From contig OY969919.1 in the NCBI GenBank assembly GCA_963704585.1, forward strand, positions 682,001 through 746,000: 64,000 nucleotides of DNA. Reading direction: 5' to 3'. This document shows positions 25,631 to 33,915 of this stretch, piece after piece. The position numbers and the translations under genes are program-made. The notes beneath the pieces are model-generated. The model had not been told where the DNA came from, made no database searches, and saw only the letters and a program-made list of their open reading frames with translations. The DNA is from Bog-756 sp963704585. Its GTDB lineage: Bacteria; Actinomycetota; Acidimicrobiia; Acidimicrobiales; RAAP-2. Within the stretch, counting starts at the first letter, position 1; each line of letters starts with the position of its first letter.

Positions 25631-26404
25631 CCCCCGTCGACGACGAGCGCGGCACCGGTCGTCCAGCGGGCCTCGTCGCTCGCGAGGTAGGCGTATGCCC
25701 CGACGAGGTCGGCCGCGGCACCCAGTCCCATCGGGTGGCGGGACGCGATGGCGTCGAGCGCCTCGTCGGGCAGCCCGGTGTGGATCGCCGAGCGGAACGT
25801 CCCCGGGCACACACAGTTGACCCGGATGCCGTCGCGCGCGTACTCGACCGCGGCGACCTTGACGAGCTGGATCACCGCCGCCTTCGTCGCGCAGTACGGC
25901 GCGGCATGCGACCACGCGGTGAGACCGGAGACCGAGGCGGTGAGCACGATCGAACCCGACCCTTGCGCCGCGCAAGGCGGGGACCGCAGCGCGGATGGCA
26001 TTCGCCGATCCGAGGAGGTTAACGCGGAAGGCGCGCTCCCAGTCCTCCGTCGTGAGGTTGTGGATGCGACCGCTCGGCGAGAGCACGCCGGCGTTGCCGA
26101 TGAGCACGTCGAGGCGGCCGAACCGCTCGACCGCCCGCTCGACCACCGCCGCGACCTGTTCGAACTCGCCCACGTCGGCGAGGAGCGTCTCGACCGCCCC
26201 ACCGGCCGCGGGCAGGGCGGCGACGGTCGCCTCGAGCGACGACGCGTCCACGTCGCTGAGCACCAGGTCGGTGCCGGCCTCGCCCGCGAAGCGGGCCGAG
26301 AGGGCCGACCCGAGCGCGCCGCCCGCGCCGGTGAGCACGACGACCCGCCGCGGGTCCCCCGGCTCCTCCGCTCGTCCCCCGTCCGCTCTGCGCGCCGTCG
26401 GCAT
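25615..26404 (-). pseudogene. Short-chain dehydrogenase/reductase, interrupted by a frameshift near 25970
   Basis: The N-terminal part is read from ATG 26404 (MPTARRADGG) with 'VVVLTGAGGALGSALSARF' and 'IGNAGVLSPSGR' to 'AIRAAVPALRG'. It continues after about 25970 in another frame with 'GSGSIVLTASVSGLTAWSHA', the catalytic 'APYCATKAAVIQL' and 'TTGAALVVDGGYSAP'. The span is not a multiple of three; one indel would restore a 262-residue classical SDR. The start lies 12 bp from operator site B, shared with the divergent TPP enzyme. The 3' end overlaps the TetR gene. Confidence 0.82.
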
Positions 26405-26416
26405 CCCCGTCCCTTT

Positions 26417-26432
26417 TGTACCGATCAGTACA
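26417..26432. promoter_or_regulatory. Operator-like site B
   Basis: TGTACCGATCAGTACA is a near-perfect palindrome (7 of 8 positions pair). It is 12 bp from the SDR start on one side and 11 bp from the E1 start on the other, so binding would block both. The short leaders suggest leaderless or nearly leaderless transcripts. Confidence 0.7.
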
Positions 26433-26443
26433 CTACCTGACCG

Positions 26444-28435
26444 ATGACGGACGACCCTCCCCGACCGAGCGGCTTCCAGAGCGCCGCGCTCGTCGAGATG
26501 CACCGGCGGATGCTGCGCATCCGGGGGTTCGAGTCGCGCGTGGCCGACCTCTACCGCGACGGCGAGGTCGCCGGCTTCGTGCACCTCTCGATCGGCCAGG
26601 AAGCAGCGGCGGTCGGCGCGTGCTGGCACCTGCGACCCGGGGACGTCATCACGTCCACCCACCGCGGTCACGGGCACTGCCTCGCAAAGGGGATGGACCC
26701 GACCGCGATGTTCGCCGAGCTCATGGGGAGGGACGGGGGGTCGAACCGGGGACGCGGCGGCTCGATGCACATCGCGGACCCGCGGCTCGGCGTCTACGGC
26801 GCGAACGGGATCGTGGCCGCGGGGCTCCCGATTGCCGCCGGCGCGGCCACCGCCGCGCAGCTCCGGCACGACGGTGGCGTCGTGGTCGCCTTCTTCGGCG
26901 ACGGCGCACCTGCCCAGGGAGCGTTCCACGAGGCGGTGAACCTGGCGGCCGTGTGGCAGCTCCCGATCGTGTTCTTCTGCGAGAACAACGGCTACGCCGA
27001 GTTCTCGCCGGTGGCCGCGCAGCACGGCGCGACGCTCGAGGCGAGGGCGGCCGGCTACGGGGTGCCCTTCGTCGGCCTCGACGGCAACGACGTCGTGGCG
27101 ACCGCGGCGGCCATGGGCGATCTGGTGGCGGCCGCTCGCGACGGGCGGGGCCCTGTCGTGGTCGAGGCGACCACCTACCGCTGGCACGGCCACTACGAGG
27201 GTGACCCACAGCGCTACCGCGAGGCCGGGGAGCTCGAAGACTGGAAGGCCCGCGATCCGCTCCGGCTCCACGCCGACCGCCTCCGCGAGATCGGACTCGA
27301 CGACCGCGAGCTCGAAGCCGTCGAGGCGGTGGTCGCCGCGGAGCTCGACGCCGCGGTCGACGCGGCACGGGCGCTCGCCGAACCCGACCCCGCCACCCTC
27401 ACCGCCTTCGTCGTGCACGAAGGACCGGACCGGTCGGAGCCACCGCCGCTGCCACCCGACGCCCCCGAGTTCCGCACGATGGACGCGGTCGGCGCGGCAC
27501 TCGAAGCGGAGCTCGAGACCGACGACCGCGTCTTCCTCGCAGGCATCGATGTCGCCGAGGGCGGCAACGTCTTCGGCCTGCTGCGGGGGCTCCGCGACCG
27601 CTTCGGCGAGCGCGTGCGGGACACGCCCATCTCCGAGACGGCGATCGTCGGGCTCGGCGTCGGGGCGGCCATGGCCGGCCTGCGCCCGGTCGTCGAGGTC
27701 ATGTACCTGGACTTCCTCGGCGTCTGCTTCGACCAGCTCCTCAACCAGGCCGCCAAGCTCCCGTTCATGACCGGGGGCGCGGCCGAGATGGCGCTCACCG
27801 TGCGGACGCAGTTCGGGGCCGGTCGGTCCTCGGGCAGCCAGCACTCGCAGAGCCTCGAGGCGATCCTCGCCCACGTGCCGGGGCTGCGCGTCGTGATGCC
27901 GTCCACCCCGGCGGACACCTACGGCCTGCTCCGCGCGGCCGTCCAGGACCCCAACCCGGTCGTCTTCATCGAGCACAGGCTCCTCTACGGAGCGAAGGGG
28001 CCGCGGCCGCCGGCCGACCACGTGGTGCCCATCGGGTCGGCCGCGGTCGTGCGCCCGGGCACGGACCTGACCGTCGTCTCGGTGTCACGCATGGTCCGCG
28101 AGGCCCTCGCGGCGGCCGACGCACTGGCGGCCGAGGGGATCGACGTCGAGGTCGTCGACCTGCGAACCGTCGCGCCCCTCGACGTCGCCACGATCCTCGA
28201 CTCGGTGGCACGCACGAGCCGGCTCCTCGTCGCGCACGAGGCGGTCGTCCCCTTCGGGATCGGTGCGGAGATCGCGGCGGTGGTGGCGCGCGAGGCGTTC
28301 TGGGACCTCGACGCGCCGATCGAGCGGGTCGGCGCCGCGCCCACGCCGCCGCCCTACGCGCCGGTGCTCGAGCGCGCCTGGCTGCCCGACCGCGACGACA
28401 TCGCTGCGGCGGCGCGGCGACTGGTCGCGATCTGA
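26444..28435 (+). CDS. TPP-dependent 2-oxoacid dehydrogenase E1, alpha-beta fusion
   Basis: The 663-residue protein joins an E1-alpha domain (about 15-330) to an E1-beta domain (about 345-660), which are usually separate chains. The TPP-binding motif is 'FFGDGAPAQGAFHEAVN' with 'CENNGYAEF' (GDG at 152-154, NN at 181-182). The beta half has 'ETAIVGLGVGAAMAGLRPVV' and 'GSQHSQSLEA'. It resembles acetoin or branched-chain 2-oxoacid dehydrogenase E1. No E2 or E3 gene lies in the window, so it must share them or act as a decarboxylase. It is divergent from the SDR gene across site B. Confidence 0.92.
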   Translation: MTDDPPRPSGFQSAALVEMHRRMLRIRGFESRVADLYRDGEVAGFVHLSIGQEAAAVGACWHLRPGDVITSTHRGHGHCLAKGMDPTAMFAELMGRDGGSNRGRGGSMHIADPRLGVYGANGIVAAGLPIAAGAATAAQLRHDGGVVVAFFGDGAPAQGAFHEAVNLAAVWQLPIVFFCENNGYAEFSPVAAQHGATLEARAAGYGVPFVGLDGNDVVATAAAMGDLVAAARDGRGPVVVEATTYRWHGHYEGDPQRYREAGELEDWKARDPLRLHADRLREIGLDDRELEAVEAVVAAELDAAVDAARALAEPDPATLTAFVVHEGPDRSEPPPLPPDAPEFRTMDAVGAALEAELETDDRVFLAGIDVAEGGNVFGLLRGLRDRFGERVRDTPISETAIVGLGVGAAMAGLRPVVEVMYLDFLGVCFDQLLNQAAKLPFMTGGAAEMALTVRTQFGAGRSSGSQHSQSLEAILAHVPGLRVVMPSTPADTYGLLRAAVQDPNPVVFIEHRLLYGAKGPRPPADHVVPIGSAAVVRPGTDLTVVSVSRMVREALAAADALAAEGIDVEVVDLRTVAPLDVATILDSVARTSRLLVAHEAVVPFGIGAEIAAVVAREAFWDLDAPIERVGAAPTPPPYAPVLERAWLPDRDDIAAAARRLVAI

Positions 28436-28463
28436 CCCACCGGGCCAAGTCCCGTCAGCGCCC

Positions 28464-29609
28464 TCAGCAGCCGAGCGCCCGCGCGATCACCAGGTGCTGG
28501 ATCTCGTTGGTGCCCTCGCCGATCTCGAGGACCTTCGCGTCGCAGTAGAAACGCGCGACCGGGGTGTCCAGCATGGTGCCGAGCCCTCCGTGGATCTGCA
28601 CCGCCTCCGACGCGGCCCACACCGCCACCCGACTCGCCTTGAGCTTGGCCATCGCCGCCTCCTTCGCGAACGGCTGGGCGCTGTCGCGCAGCGACGCTGC
28701 ACGGTAGGTGAGCCAGCGGGCCGCCTCGAGCTCGGTGGCGATGTCGGCGAGCTTGAACTGCACCGCCTGGAAGGAGGAGATCGGCTGCCCGAACTGCATG
28801 CGCTCGCGCGCGTAGTCGAGCGCGAGGTCGAGGACGGCGGCGGTGAGGCTCAGCGAGAGCGCAGCCACCGAGATGCGCCCGACCTCGAGCGTGCGGAGGA
28901 ACTGTCCGAGCCCGAGCTCGGGATCGCCGAGCAGGTGGTCGCCGGAGACCCACACGTCGTCGAAGAAGAGCTCGCGGGTGTCGAGGCCACGCCAGCCGAT
29001 GCCCCGGAGCTTCGGGCCCATCGTGAACCCGGGTGTGTCCTTCTCGACGACGAAGCTCGCGAAGGTGGGGGGTCCCCCCGGTGGCGAGGTGCGGGCGAGG
29101 AGGGTGACCCCGAAGGAGAGGTCGGTGCCCGCGTTGGAGATGAAGGTCTTCCGGCCGTTGATGCACCAGCCGCCGTCGCGCCGCTCGGCGCGGGTGGCGA
29201 TGCCACGGGCGTCGGAGCCGGCGTCCGGCTCGGTCAGGCCGAACGCGCCGAGCGCGCGTCCTTCGGCGAGCGGGCGGAGCCAGCGCTCGCGCTGCGCGTC
29301 GTCGCCGAAGAGGAGGAGCGGCAGCGAGCCGATGGTCACGTGCGCCTGCCACGCGGCGGCCACCGACTGGTCGGCCCGGCCGATCTCCTCCATCGCGGCG
29401 ACGAAGCCGACCGTGGACATGCCGATGCCGCCCCACCGCTCGGGCACCAGCATCCCGAGCAGCCCCAGACCGCCCATCTCCGCAAGGAGATCGGTCGGGC
29501 AGCGGCCCTCGTGCCAGGCGACCGGCGCCCTCGGCGCGATCTGCTCGGTGGCGAAGGTGCGGCAGAGGCCGACGAGCGCGCGCTCCTCGTCGGTCAGCGA
29601 GAGGTCCAT
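28464..29609 (-). CDS. Acyl-CoA dehydrogenase
   Basis: This 381-residue FAD-dependent acyl-CoA dehydrogenase has all three domains: 'ALGAFGLTEPDAGSDARGIA' and 'INGRKTFISNAG' (FAD and substrate strand region), then 'YARERMQFGQPISSFQAVQF', and the C-terminal 'KVLEIGEGTNEIQHLVIARA', where the Glu of 'GEGTNE' is the usual catalytic base position. It introduces a 2,3 double bond in an acyl-CoA of the pathway. It is divergent from the class II aldolase across site C. The stop is 28 bp from that of the convergent E1 gene. Confidence 0.95.
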   Translation of the reverse strand: MDLSLTDEERALVGLCRTFATEQIAPRAPVAWHEGRCPTDLLAEMGGLGLLGMLVPERWGGIGMSTVGFVAAMEEIGRADQSVAAAWQAHVTIGSLPLLLFGDDAQRERWLRPLAEGRALGAFGLTEPDAGSDARGIATRAERRDGGWCINGRKTFISNAGTDLSFGVTLLARTSPPGGPPTFASFVVEKDTPGFTMGPKLRGIGWRGLDTRELFFDDVWVSGDHLLGDPELGLGQFLRTLEVGRISVAALSLSLTAAVLDLALDYARERMQFGQPISSFQAVQFKLADIATELEAARWLTYRAASLRDSAQPFAKEAAMAKLKASRVAVWAASEAVQIHGGLGTMLDTPVARFYCDAKVLEIGEGTNEIQHLVIARALGC

Positions 29610-29621
29610 CGCCCGAGTCTA

Positions 29622-29637
29622 TGGACTGATCGGTACA
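29622..29637. promoter_or_regulatory. Operator-like site C
   Basis: On the minus strand it reads TGTACCGATCAGTCCA, sharing 13 consecutive bases (TGTACCGATCAGT) with site B. It lies 12 bp from the acyl-CoA dehydrogenase start and 20 bp from the aldolase start. Confidence 0.7.
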
Positions 29638-29657
29638 ACGGTCGTAGGATCCGCGAC

Positions 29658-30425
29658 ATGGCCTCCGACCGCACGCCGCACCAGTTCCCCCGGTTCGACA
29701 CGCTCGAGGAGGAGCGCCGGCACCGCAAGCAGCGCCTCGCCGCGGCCTTCCGCCTCTTCGGCCGATTCGGCTTCGACGAGGGCGTGGCCGGCCACATCAC
29801 GGCGCGCGATCCGGAGCGGATCGACCACTTCTGGGTCAACCCGCTCGGCATGAGCTTCTCGCAGATCCGGGTGCGCGACCTCCTCCTCGTGAACGACCGC
29901 GGCGAGGTCGTCGAGGGCACCTGGCCGGTCAACCAGGCGGCGTTCGTGATCCACTCGCAGATCCACGCGGCCCGTCCCGACGTCGTGTCGGCCGCGCACG
30001 CCCACTCCGTCCACGGCAAGGCCTGGTCGGCGCTCCGCCGGCCGCTCGATCCGCTCACCCAGGACGCGTGCGCCTTCTACCGCGACCATGCGCTCTTCGA
30101 CGACTACACCGGCGTGGTGCTCGACCTCGAGGAGGGGAAGCGGATCGCCCATGCGCTCGGCGACCGCAAGGCCGCGATCCTCGCGAACCACGGCCTGCTC
30201 ACGGTCGGGCGCAGTGTCGACGAGGCGGCGTTCTGGTTCATCACGATGGAGCGCACCTGCCAGGCTCAGCTGCTGGCCGAGTCGACGGGAACCCCCGTGC
30301 ACATCGACAGCGACCAGGCAGAGCGGACCGCGGCGATGGTCGGCAGCCGGGGCTCTGGTTGGCTCTCGTTCCAGCCCCTCTACGACTCGATCGTGGCCCA
30401 GCAGCCCGACCTGCTCGAGGAGTAG
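29658..30425 (+). CDS. Class II aldolase/adducin family protein
   Basis: The 255-residue product has the zinc-binding His cluster 'AAHAHSVHGKAW' (H114, H116 and H119) and 'ILANHGLLTVG' (H178), with an N-terminal 'FDEGVAGHITARDPE' loop. The family includes fuculose-phosphate aldolase and various decarboxylases and aldolases; this subgroup, often found in catabolic clusters, has no assigned substrate. ATG 29658 is chosen because it follows site C and starts the conserved region. It faces an SDR gene tail-to-tail, with a duplicated hairpin between them. Confidence 0.9.
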   Translation: MASDRTPHQFPRFDTLEEERRHRKQRLAAAFRLFGRFGFDEGVAGHITARDPERIDHFWVNPLGMSFSQIRVRDLLLVNDRGEVVEGTWPVNQAAFVIHSQIHAARPDVVSAAHAHSVHGKAWSALRRPLDPLTQDACAFYRDHALFDDYTGVVLDLEEGKRIAHALGDRKAAILANHGLLTVGRSVDEAAFWFITMERTCQAQLLAESTGTPVHIDSDQAERTAAMVGSRGSGWLSFQPLYDSIVAQQPDLLEE

Positions 30426-30471
30426 CTCAGCGCGCCCCGGCGCGACGTCGCTCAGCGCGCCCCGGCGCGAC
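30426..30471. repeat. Tandem 21 bp GC-hairpin repeat between convergent genes
   Basis: The 21 bp unit starting CTCAGCGCGCCCCGGCGCGA occurs at 30426-30446 and again at 30451-30471 with a 4 bp spacer. Each unit contains a CGCGCC/GGCGCG inverted repeat, so each could form a hairpin. The position between the stops of the aldolase and the SDR suggests a bidirectional terminator that has duplicated, although T-runs are absent. Confidence 0.6.
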
Positions 30472-30475
30472 CGGG

Positions 30476-31426
30476 TCACCCGGGCGCGGTCCGGAGGTGG
30501 GCGAGGAAGGTGGCCGACCACGCCGGCAGGTCCGCCGGCACGGCGTAGCCGGATTCGGCGTTGACCGCCGCCCAGTGATCGGCGACGTCCTCGATCGACG
30601 GCTCGGCGTCCGACGCGACGTAGCCGGGCGCGCAGGCGAGGAACATCCGTGCGTAACGACCGGCGCCGGCCGCGTAGACCTCGCCGGTGACCGGGCAGGT
30701 CTCGTGCGCGAGGTACGCGACGAGCGGGGCGACGAGCCGCGGCGACATCGGTCCGTCGTCGGCTTCGGGCGGATCGCCCTCCTCCGAGCCGGCCGCGTCG
30801 GGGTCGCGGGCGGGACGGCCGGCCATGCGGGTCATCGCGGCCGGTGCGACGAGGTTGACCCGGATGCCGTGCGGGGCGCCGGCCACCGCGAGGCTTCGCC
30901 CGAGCCCGAACACCGCGCCCTTGGCGGCGGCGTAGGAGGTGTTGTCCGGCAGGCCGAGCATGCCGGTCGACGTCGTGAGCACGACGCGGCCGTACTGCTG
31001 GGCGACGAGGTGCGGCCAGGCGGCGCGGGTCACGTGGAAGGAGCCGCCGACGTGCACGGCCAGGTGCCGGGCGAGGTTCTCGCCGTCGGCGTCGGGGAAG
31101 CCGGCCCACCGCACGATGCCCGCGTTGTTCACGACGATGTCGACCCGGCCGAGCGTCTCGACGGCCGTCGCGACGAGCGCTGACGCGCCCTCCTCGGTCG
31201 ACACGTCGTGAGCGTCCGCCACCGCGACCCCACCGACCTCTGCGATTTCGGCCGCGACCGCCGTCGCGGGCCCGGCGTCGGCACCGGCGCCGCCGGTCCC
31301 ACTCCCGAGGTCGTTGACGACGACCTCCGCCCCGCGGGCGGCGAGCAGGTGCGCGTACGCGCGTCCGAGCCCGCGTCCTGCGCCGGTGACGACCGCGACG
31401 CGGCCGTCGAAGCGGAGCTCCTCCAT
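30476..31426 (-). CDS. SDR of the multifunctional-enzyme-2/hydroxyacyl-CoA dehydrogenase type
   Basis: This 316-residue SDR is longer than classical members. It has 'VVTGAGRGLGRAYAHLLAAR' with 'EVVVNDLGSGTGG', the signature of the peroxisomal MFE-2 / HSD17B4-like group, then 'VNNAGIVRW', 'TTSTGMLGLPDNTSYAAAK' (Ser/Tyr/Lys) and a C-terminal extension of about 60 residues. These enzymes oxidise 3-hydroxyacyl-CoA intermediates, so a beta-oxidation step is likely. ATG 31426 is used; it lies 13 bp downstream of the amidohydrolase stop, making a two-gene operon from site D. Confidence 0.9.
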   Translation of the reverse strand: MEELRFDGRVAVVTGAGRGLGRAYAHLLAARGAEVVVNDLGSGTGGAGADAGPATAVAAEIAEVGGVAVADAHDVSTEEGASALVATAVETLGRVDIVVNNAGIVRWAGFPDADGENLARHLAVHVGGSFHVTRAAWPHLVAQQYGRVVLTTSTGMLGLPDNTSYAAAKGAVFGLGRSLAVAGAPHGIRVNLVAPAAMTRMAGRPARDPDAAGSEEGDPPEADDGPMSPRLVAPLVAYLAHETCPVTGEVYAAGAGRYARMFLACAPGYVASDAEPSIEDVADHWAAVNAESGYAVPADLPAWSATFLAHLRTAPG

Positions 31427-31439
31427 CGATCGCTCGGGC

Positions 31440-32687
31440 TCAGGCGACGGCCGGGGCGTCGAAACCGAGCAGCGAGGCGAGTGTGCCGCCGAGCATGGCC
31501 GCCCGCTCGTCGGCGGGCACGCCGGCGAACTGGGTCGCGATGAGCTCGCGGCTGCCACGGAAGGTCCCCTCCGCGTGCGGGTAGTCGTTGCCCCAGACGA
31601 TCGCCGACACGCCGGTGAGGTGCCGGGCGGCGACCGCGACCGGGTCGTCCTGGAACGAGACGTGGAACTGCCTGCGCACGTACTCGCTCGGTCGGAGCGG
31701 GTACGGCCACTTCTCGTTGAGCCGGAACAACCGGGCCATGCCGGGCTGGTCGTCGGCGGGTCGCGCGTCGTCCCACTGGCCGAGCCACCAGTCGGCGTCC
31801 TGGCCGATGCCCGTGACCCAGCACTTGTCCATCGCCCCGACCAGCGAGGCGAGCCAGTGGGCGTTGAATTCGATGAGGGCGAAGTGGAGGTCCGGGTAGC
31901 GCTCGGGCACGCCGCCGCCGATCAGCTCGCAGATGACCTGCTGGGGGACGATCGTGCTGTAGACGCACTGGGTGACCATGCGCTTGGAGGCTGACCGCTC
32001 CGTCATCGGCAGGTTCACCTGCGCGGCGTTCTCCTTCACGACCCTGAGCGTCGTGGCGTCCGGCTCGTTGACCTTCACCCCGCCGGTCTGGGTGTGGATG
32101 AAGACGTGGACCCCGTTGGCCTGCGCCGCCGCCCATACCGGGTCGAGCTCGCGCGCGTAGTACGGGATCGGGGGGACCGCGGGGAGCAGGATCGCCCGGA
32201 AGCCGGCTGCGGCGACGCGCTCGATCTCGGCCACGGCGTCCCCGATGTCGGTGATCGGCACCGGCGCGGTCGGTGCGATGCGCGAGAAGTAGGGGCTGAA
32301 CCGTTCGATCACGAAGTCGTTGTAGACCCGGGCGTGCGCCATCGAGAGCTCGTGGTCGTCGGAGTAGAGCCCGAAGAGCGAGAGGTTCGGGTGCATCACC
32401 GCGATGTCGACCCCGTCGAGGTCGAGATCCTCGAGGATGAGCTCGGGATCGCCTTCCGGCGTCCTTCCCTGGGTCTGGCGGTAGCGCGAGATCGTCCACC
32501 CCTCGAAGCCGGGGGTGTGGAGCCGCCGGAAGACGCTGGCGCCGCCTTCGACGAGCGGCTCGATCTCGAAGTCCTCCTCCCACACCCCCCGATCGCGGAG
32601 GTGCGCAGGGAGGCGGGTGACGAAGAGGTCGGTCGGTTCGAGGAGATGCCCGTCCGCCGACACGACGAGGTCCTGCTGCTCCGGCAT
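31440..32687 (-). CDS. Amidohydrolase-2 family protein (decarboxylase/hydrolase)
   Basis: This 415-residue metal-dependent hydrolase of the ACMSD-like amidohydrolase-2 group has 'LVVSADGHLLEPTDLF' (the D-x-H start of the family), 'VHVFIHTQTGG', 'FALIEFNAHWLASLV' and the C-terminal 'IVWGNDYPHAEGTFR' with the catalytic Asp. Unlike the frameshifted amidohydrolase at 7.5-8.65 kb it is intact. ATG 32687 is preceded by AGGAGG. It leads an operon with the downstream SDR, controlled from the gap containing site D. Confidence 0.92.
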   Translation of the reverse strand: MPEQQDLVVSADGHLLEPTDLFVTRLPAHLRDRGVWEEDFEIEPLVEGGASVFRRLHTPGFEGWTISRYRQTQGRTPEGDPELILEDLDLDGVDIAVMHPNLSLFGLYSDDHELSMAHARVYNDFVIERFSPYFSRIAPTAPVPITDIGDAVAEIERVAAAGFRAILLPAVPPIPYYARELDPVWAAAQANGVHVFIHTQTGGVKVNEPDATTLRVVKENAAQVNLPMTERSASKRMVTQCVYSTIVPQQVICELIGGGVPERYPDLHFALIEFNAHWLASLVGAMDKCWVTGIGQDADWWLGQWDDARPADDQPGMARLFRLNEKWPYPLRPSEYVRRQFHVSFQDDPVAVAARHLTGVSAIVWGNDYPHAEGTFRGSRELIATQFAGVPADERAAMLGGTLASLLGFDAPAVA

Positions 32688-32780
32688 GGCCACACCTCCT
32701 GGCGACGGGTCCGGTCCCGGTGGCGGCGTGCGGCGGCCGGCCCGGCCGGGGAGCCCGGCGGCGTCCCCGCGGCCCGATAG

Positions 32781-32800
32781 TAGACCAACCGGTCGGTACA
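32781..32800. promoter_or_regulatory. Operator-like site D
   Basis: On the minus strand it reads TGTACCGACCGGTTGGTCTA, identical over 17 bases to site E. It lies 93 bp from the amidohydrolase start and 53 bp from the cyclase start. Confidence 0.72.
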
Positions 32801-32853
32801 TGAAATGCTGGCGACGGCGTGCGGGCCGGAGGGCCGACGGGTGAGGAGGACCG

Positions 32854-33909
32854 ATGGCGAAGCGGTGGCAGCAGCGGCCCGCGGGCTCGACCTGGGGGGA
32901 GTGGGGCGACGACGACGAGCTCGGCCGCATCAACCTGCTCACCCCGGCCAAGGTGCTCGAGGGGGTGCGCGAGGTCGAAGCCGGCATCAGCTTCTGCCTC
33001 TCCCTCCCACTCGACTTCCCCGGTGGGACCGCGCTCAACCAGCGGCGCCATCCCCCCGTCCTCGCCCCCACCGAGGACATGGCGGGCGCGCCCGCCACCT
33101 TCTACAACGTCCACATGAGCGGGATGAAGGAGGGGGGACCGCGCTTCGTCGACGTCTGGGCAGACGACACCGTGACCCTCTCCCTCCAGTACTCGACGCA
33201 GTGGGACTCGCTCGCGCACGTCGGGGCCGAGTTCGACGCGGACGGCGACGGGGTCGAGGAGGCCGTCTACTACAACGGCTATCGCGCCGGCGTCGACCTC
33301 GTCGGCCCGCGACCCGACGCCGCCGGCGACGGGGGCGCCCACCACTGCTTCGCACACCACCTCGGCCTCGAGCACATGGCCGCGACCGGGCTCCAGGGAC
33401 GCGGGGTCCTCGTCGACCTCGCCCACCACCTCGGCCACGAGTGGCGCGGGGTCGACCTGGCCACGCTCCAGCGGATCATGGAGGCCGACGGCGTGGTCGT
33501 CGAGCCCGGCGACGTGCTCCTCCTCCACACCGGGTTCGCGACCAAGGTCCTCGAGTGGGACCGCGACCCCGATCCGGTCGCGATCCACACCACGTGCACC
33601 TACCTCGACGCCCGCGACCCCGCGCTGCTCGAGTGGATCGCCGACTCGCAGATCGCGGCGCTCGTCGCGGACAACTACGCGGTCGAGGGACTGGTCGGGC
33701 GTGACCGCGACCCGAGCCGCCACTCCCTGCTCCCCATCCACCACCTCTGCCTCTTCCGGCTCGGAGTCCCCCTCGGCGAGCTCTGGTACCTCCACGAGCT
33801 CGCGTCGTGGCTTCGCGAGCACGGCCGCAGCCGCTTCCTCCTCACCGCGCCACCCCTCCGTCTCCCCGGCGCGGTCGGCTCACCGGTCACACCGGTCGCG
33901 ACCGTCTGA
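32854..33909 (+). CDS. Putative cyclase family hydrolase (kynurenine-formamidase-like)
   Basis: The 351-residue protein matches the putative-cyclase family: 'GDDDELGRINLLTPAKVLEG', 'CLSLPLDFPGG', 'YSTQWDSLAHVGAEF' at the position of the usual H-x-G-T-H metal loop, and 'GVLVDLAHHLG', 'DVLLLHTGF'. The metal loop differs from the HxGTHxDxPxH consensus, which is typical of the longer actinobacterial members. These enzymes hydrolyse amides or open lactone and ketone rings, which could suit the Baeyer-Villiger enzyme next door. The stop is 6 bp from that of the convergent monooxygenase. Confidence 0.88.
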   Translation: MAKRWQQRPAGSTWGEWGDDDELGRINLLTPAKVLEGVREVEAGISFCLSLPLDFPGGTALNQRRHPPVLAPTEDMAGAPATFYNVHMSGMKEGGPRFVDVWADDTVTLSLQYSTQWDSLAHVGAEFDADGDGVEEAVYYNGYRAGVDLVGPRPDAAGDGGAHHCFAHHLGLEHMAATGLQGRGVLVDLAHHLGHEWRGVDLATLQRIMEADGVVVEPGDVLLLHTGFATKVLEWDRDPDPVAIHTTCTYLDARDPALLEWIADSQIAALVADNYAVEGLVGRDRDPSRHSLLPIHHLCLFRLGVPLGELWYLHELASWLREHGRSRFLLTAPPLRLPGAVGSPVTPVATV

Positions 33910-33915
33910 ACCCGA

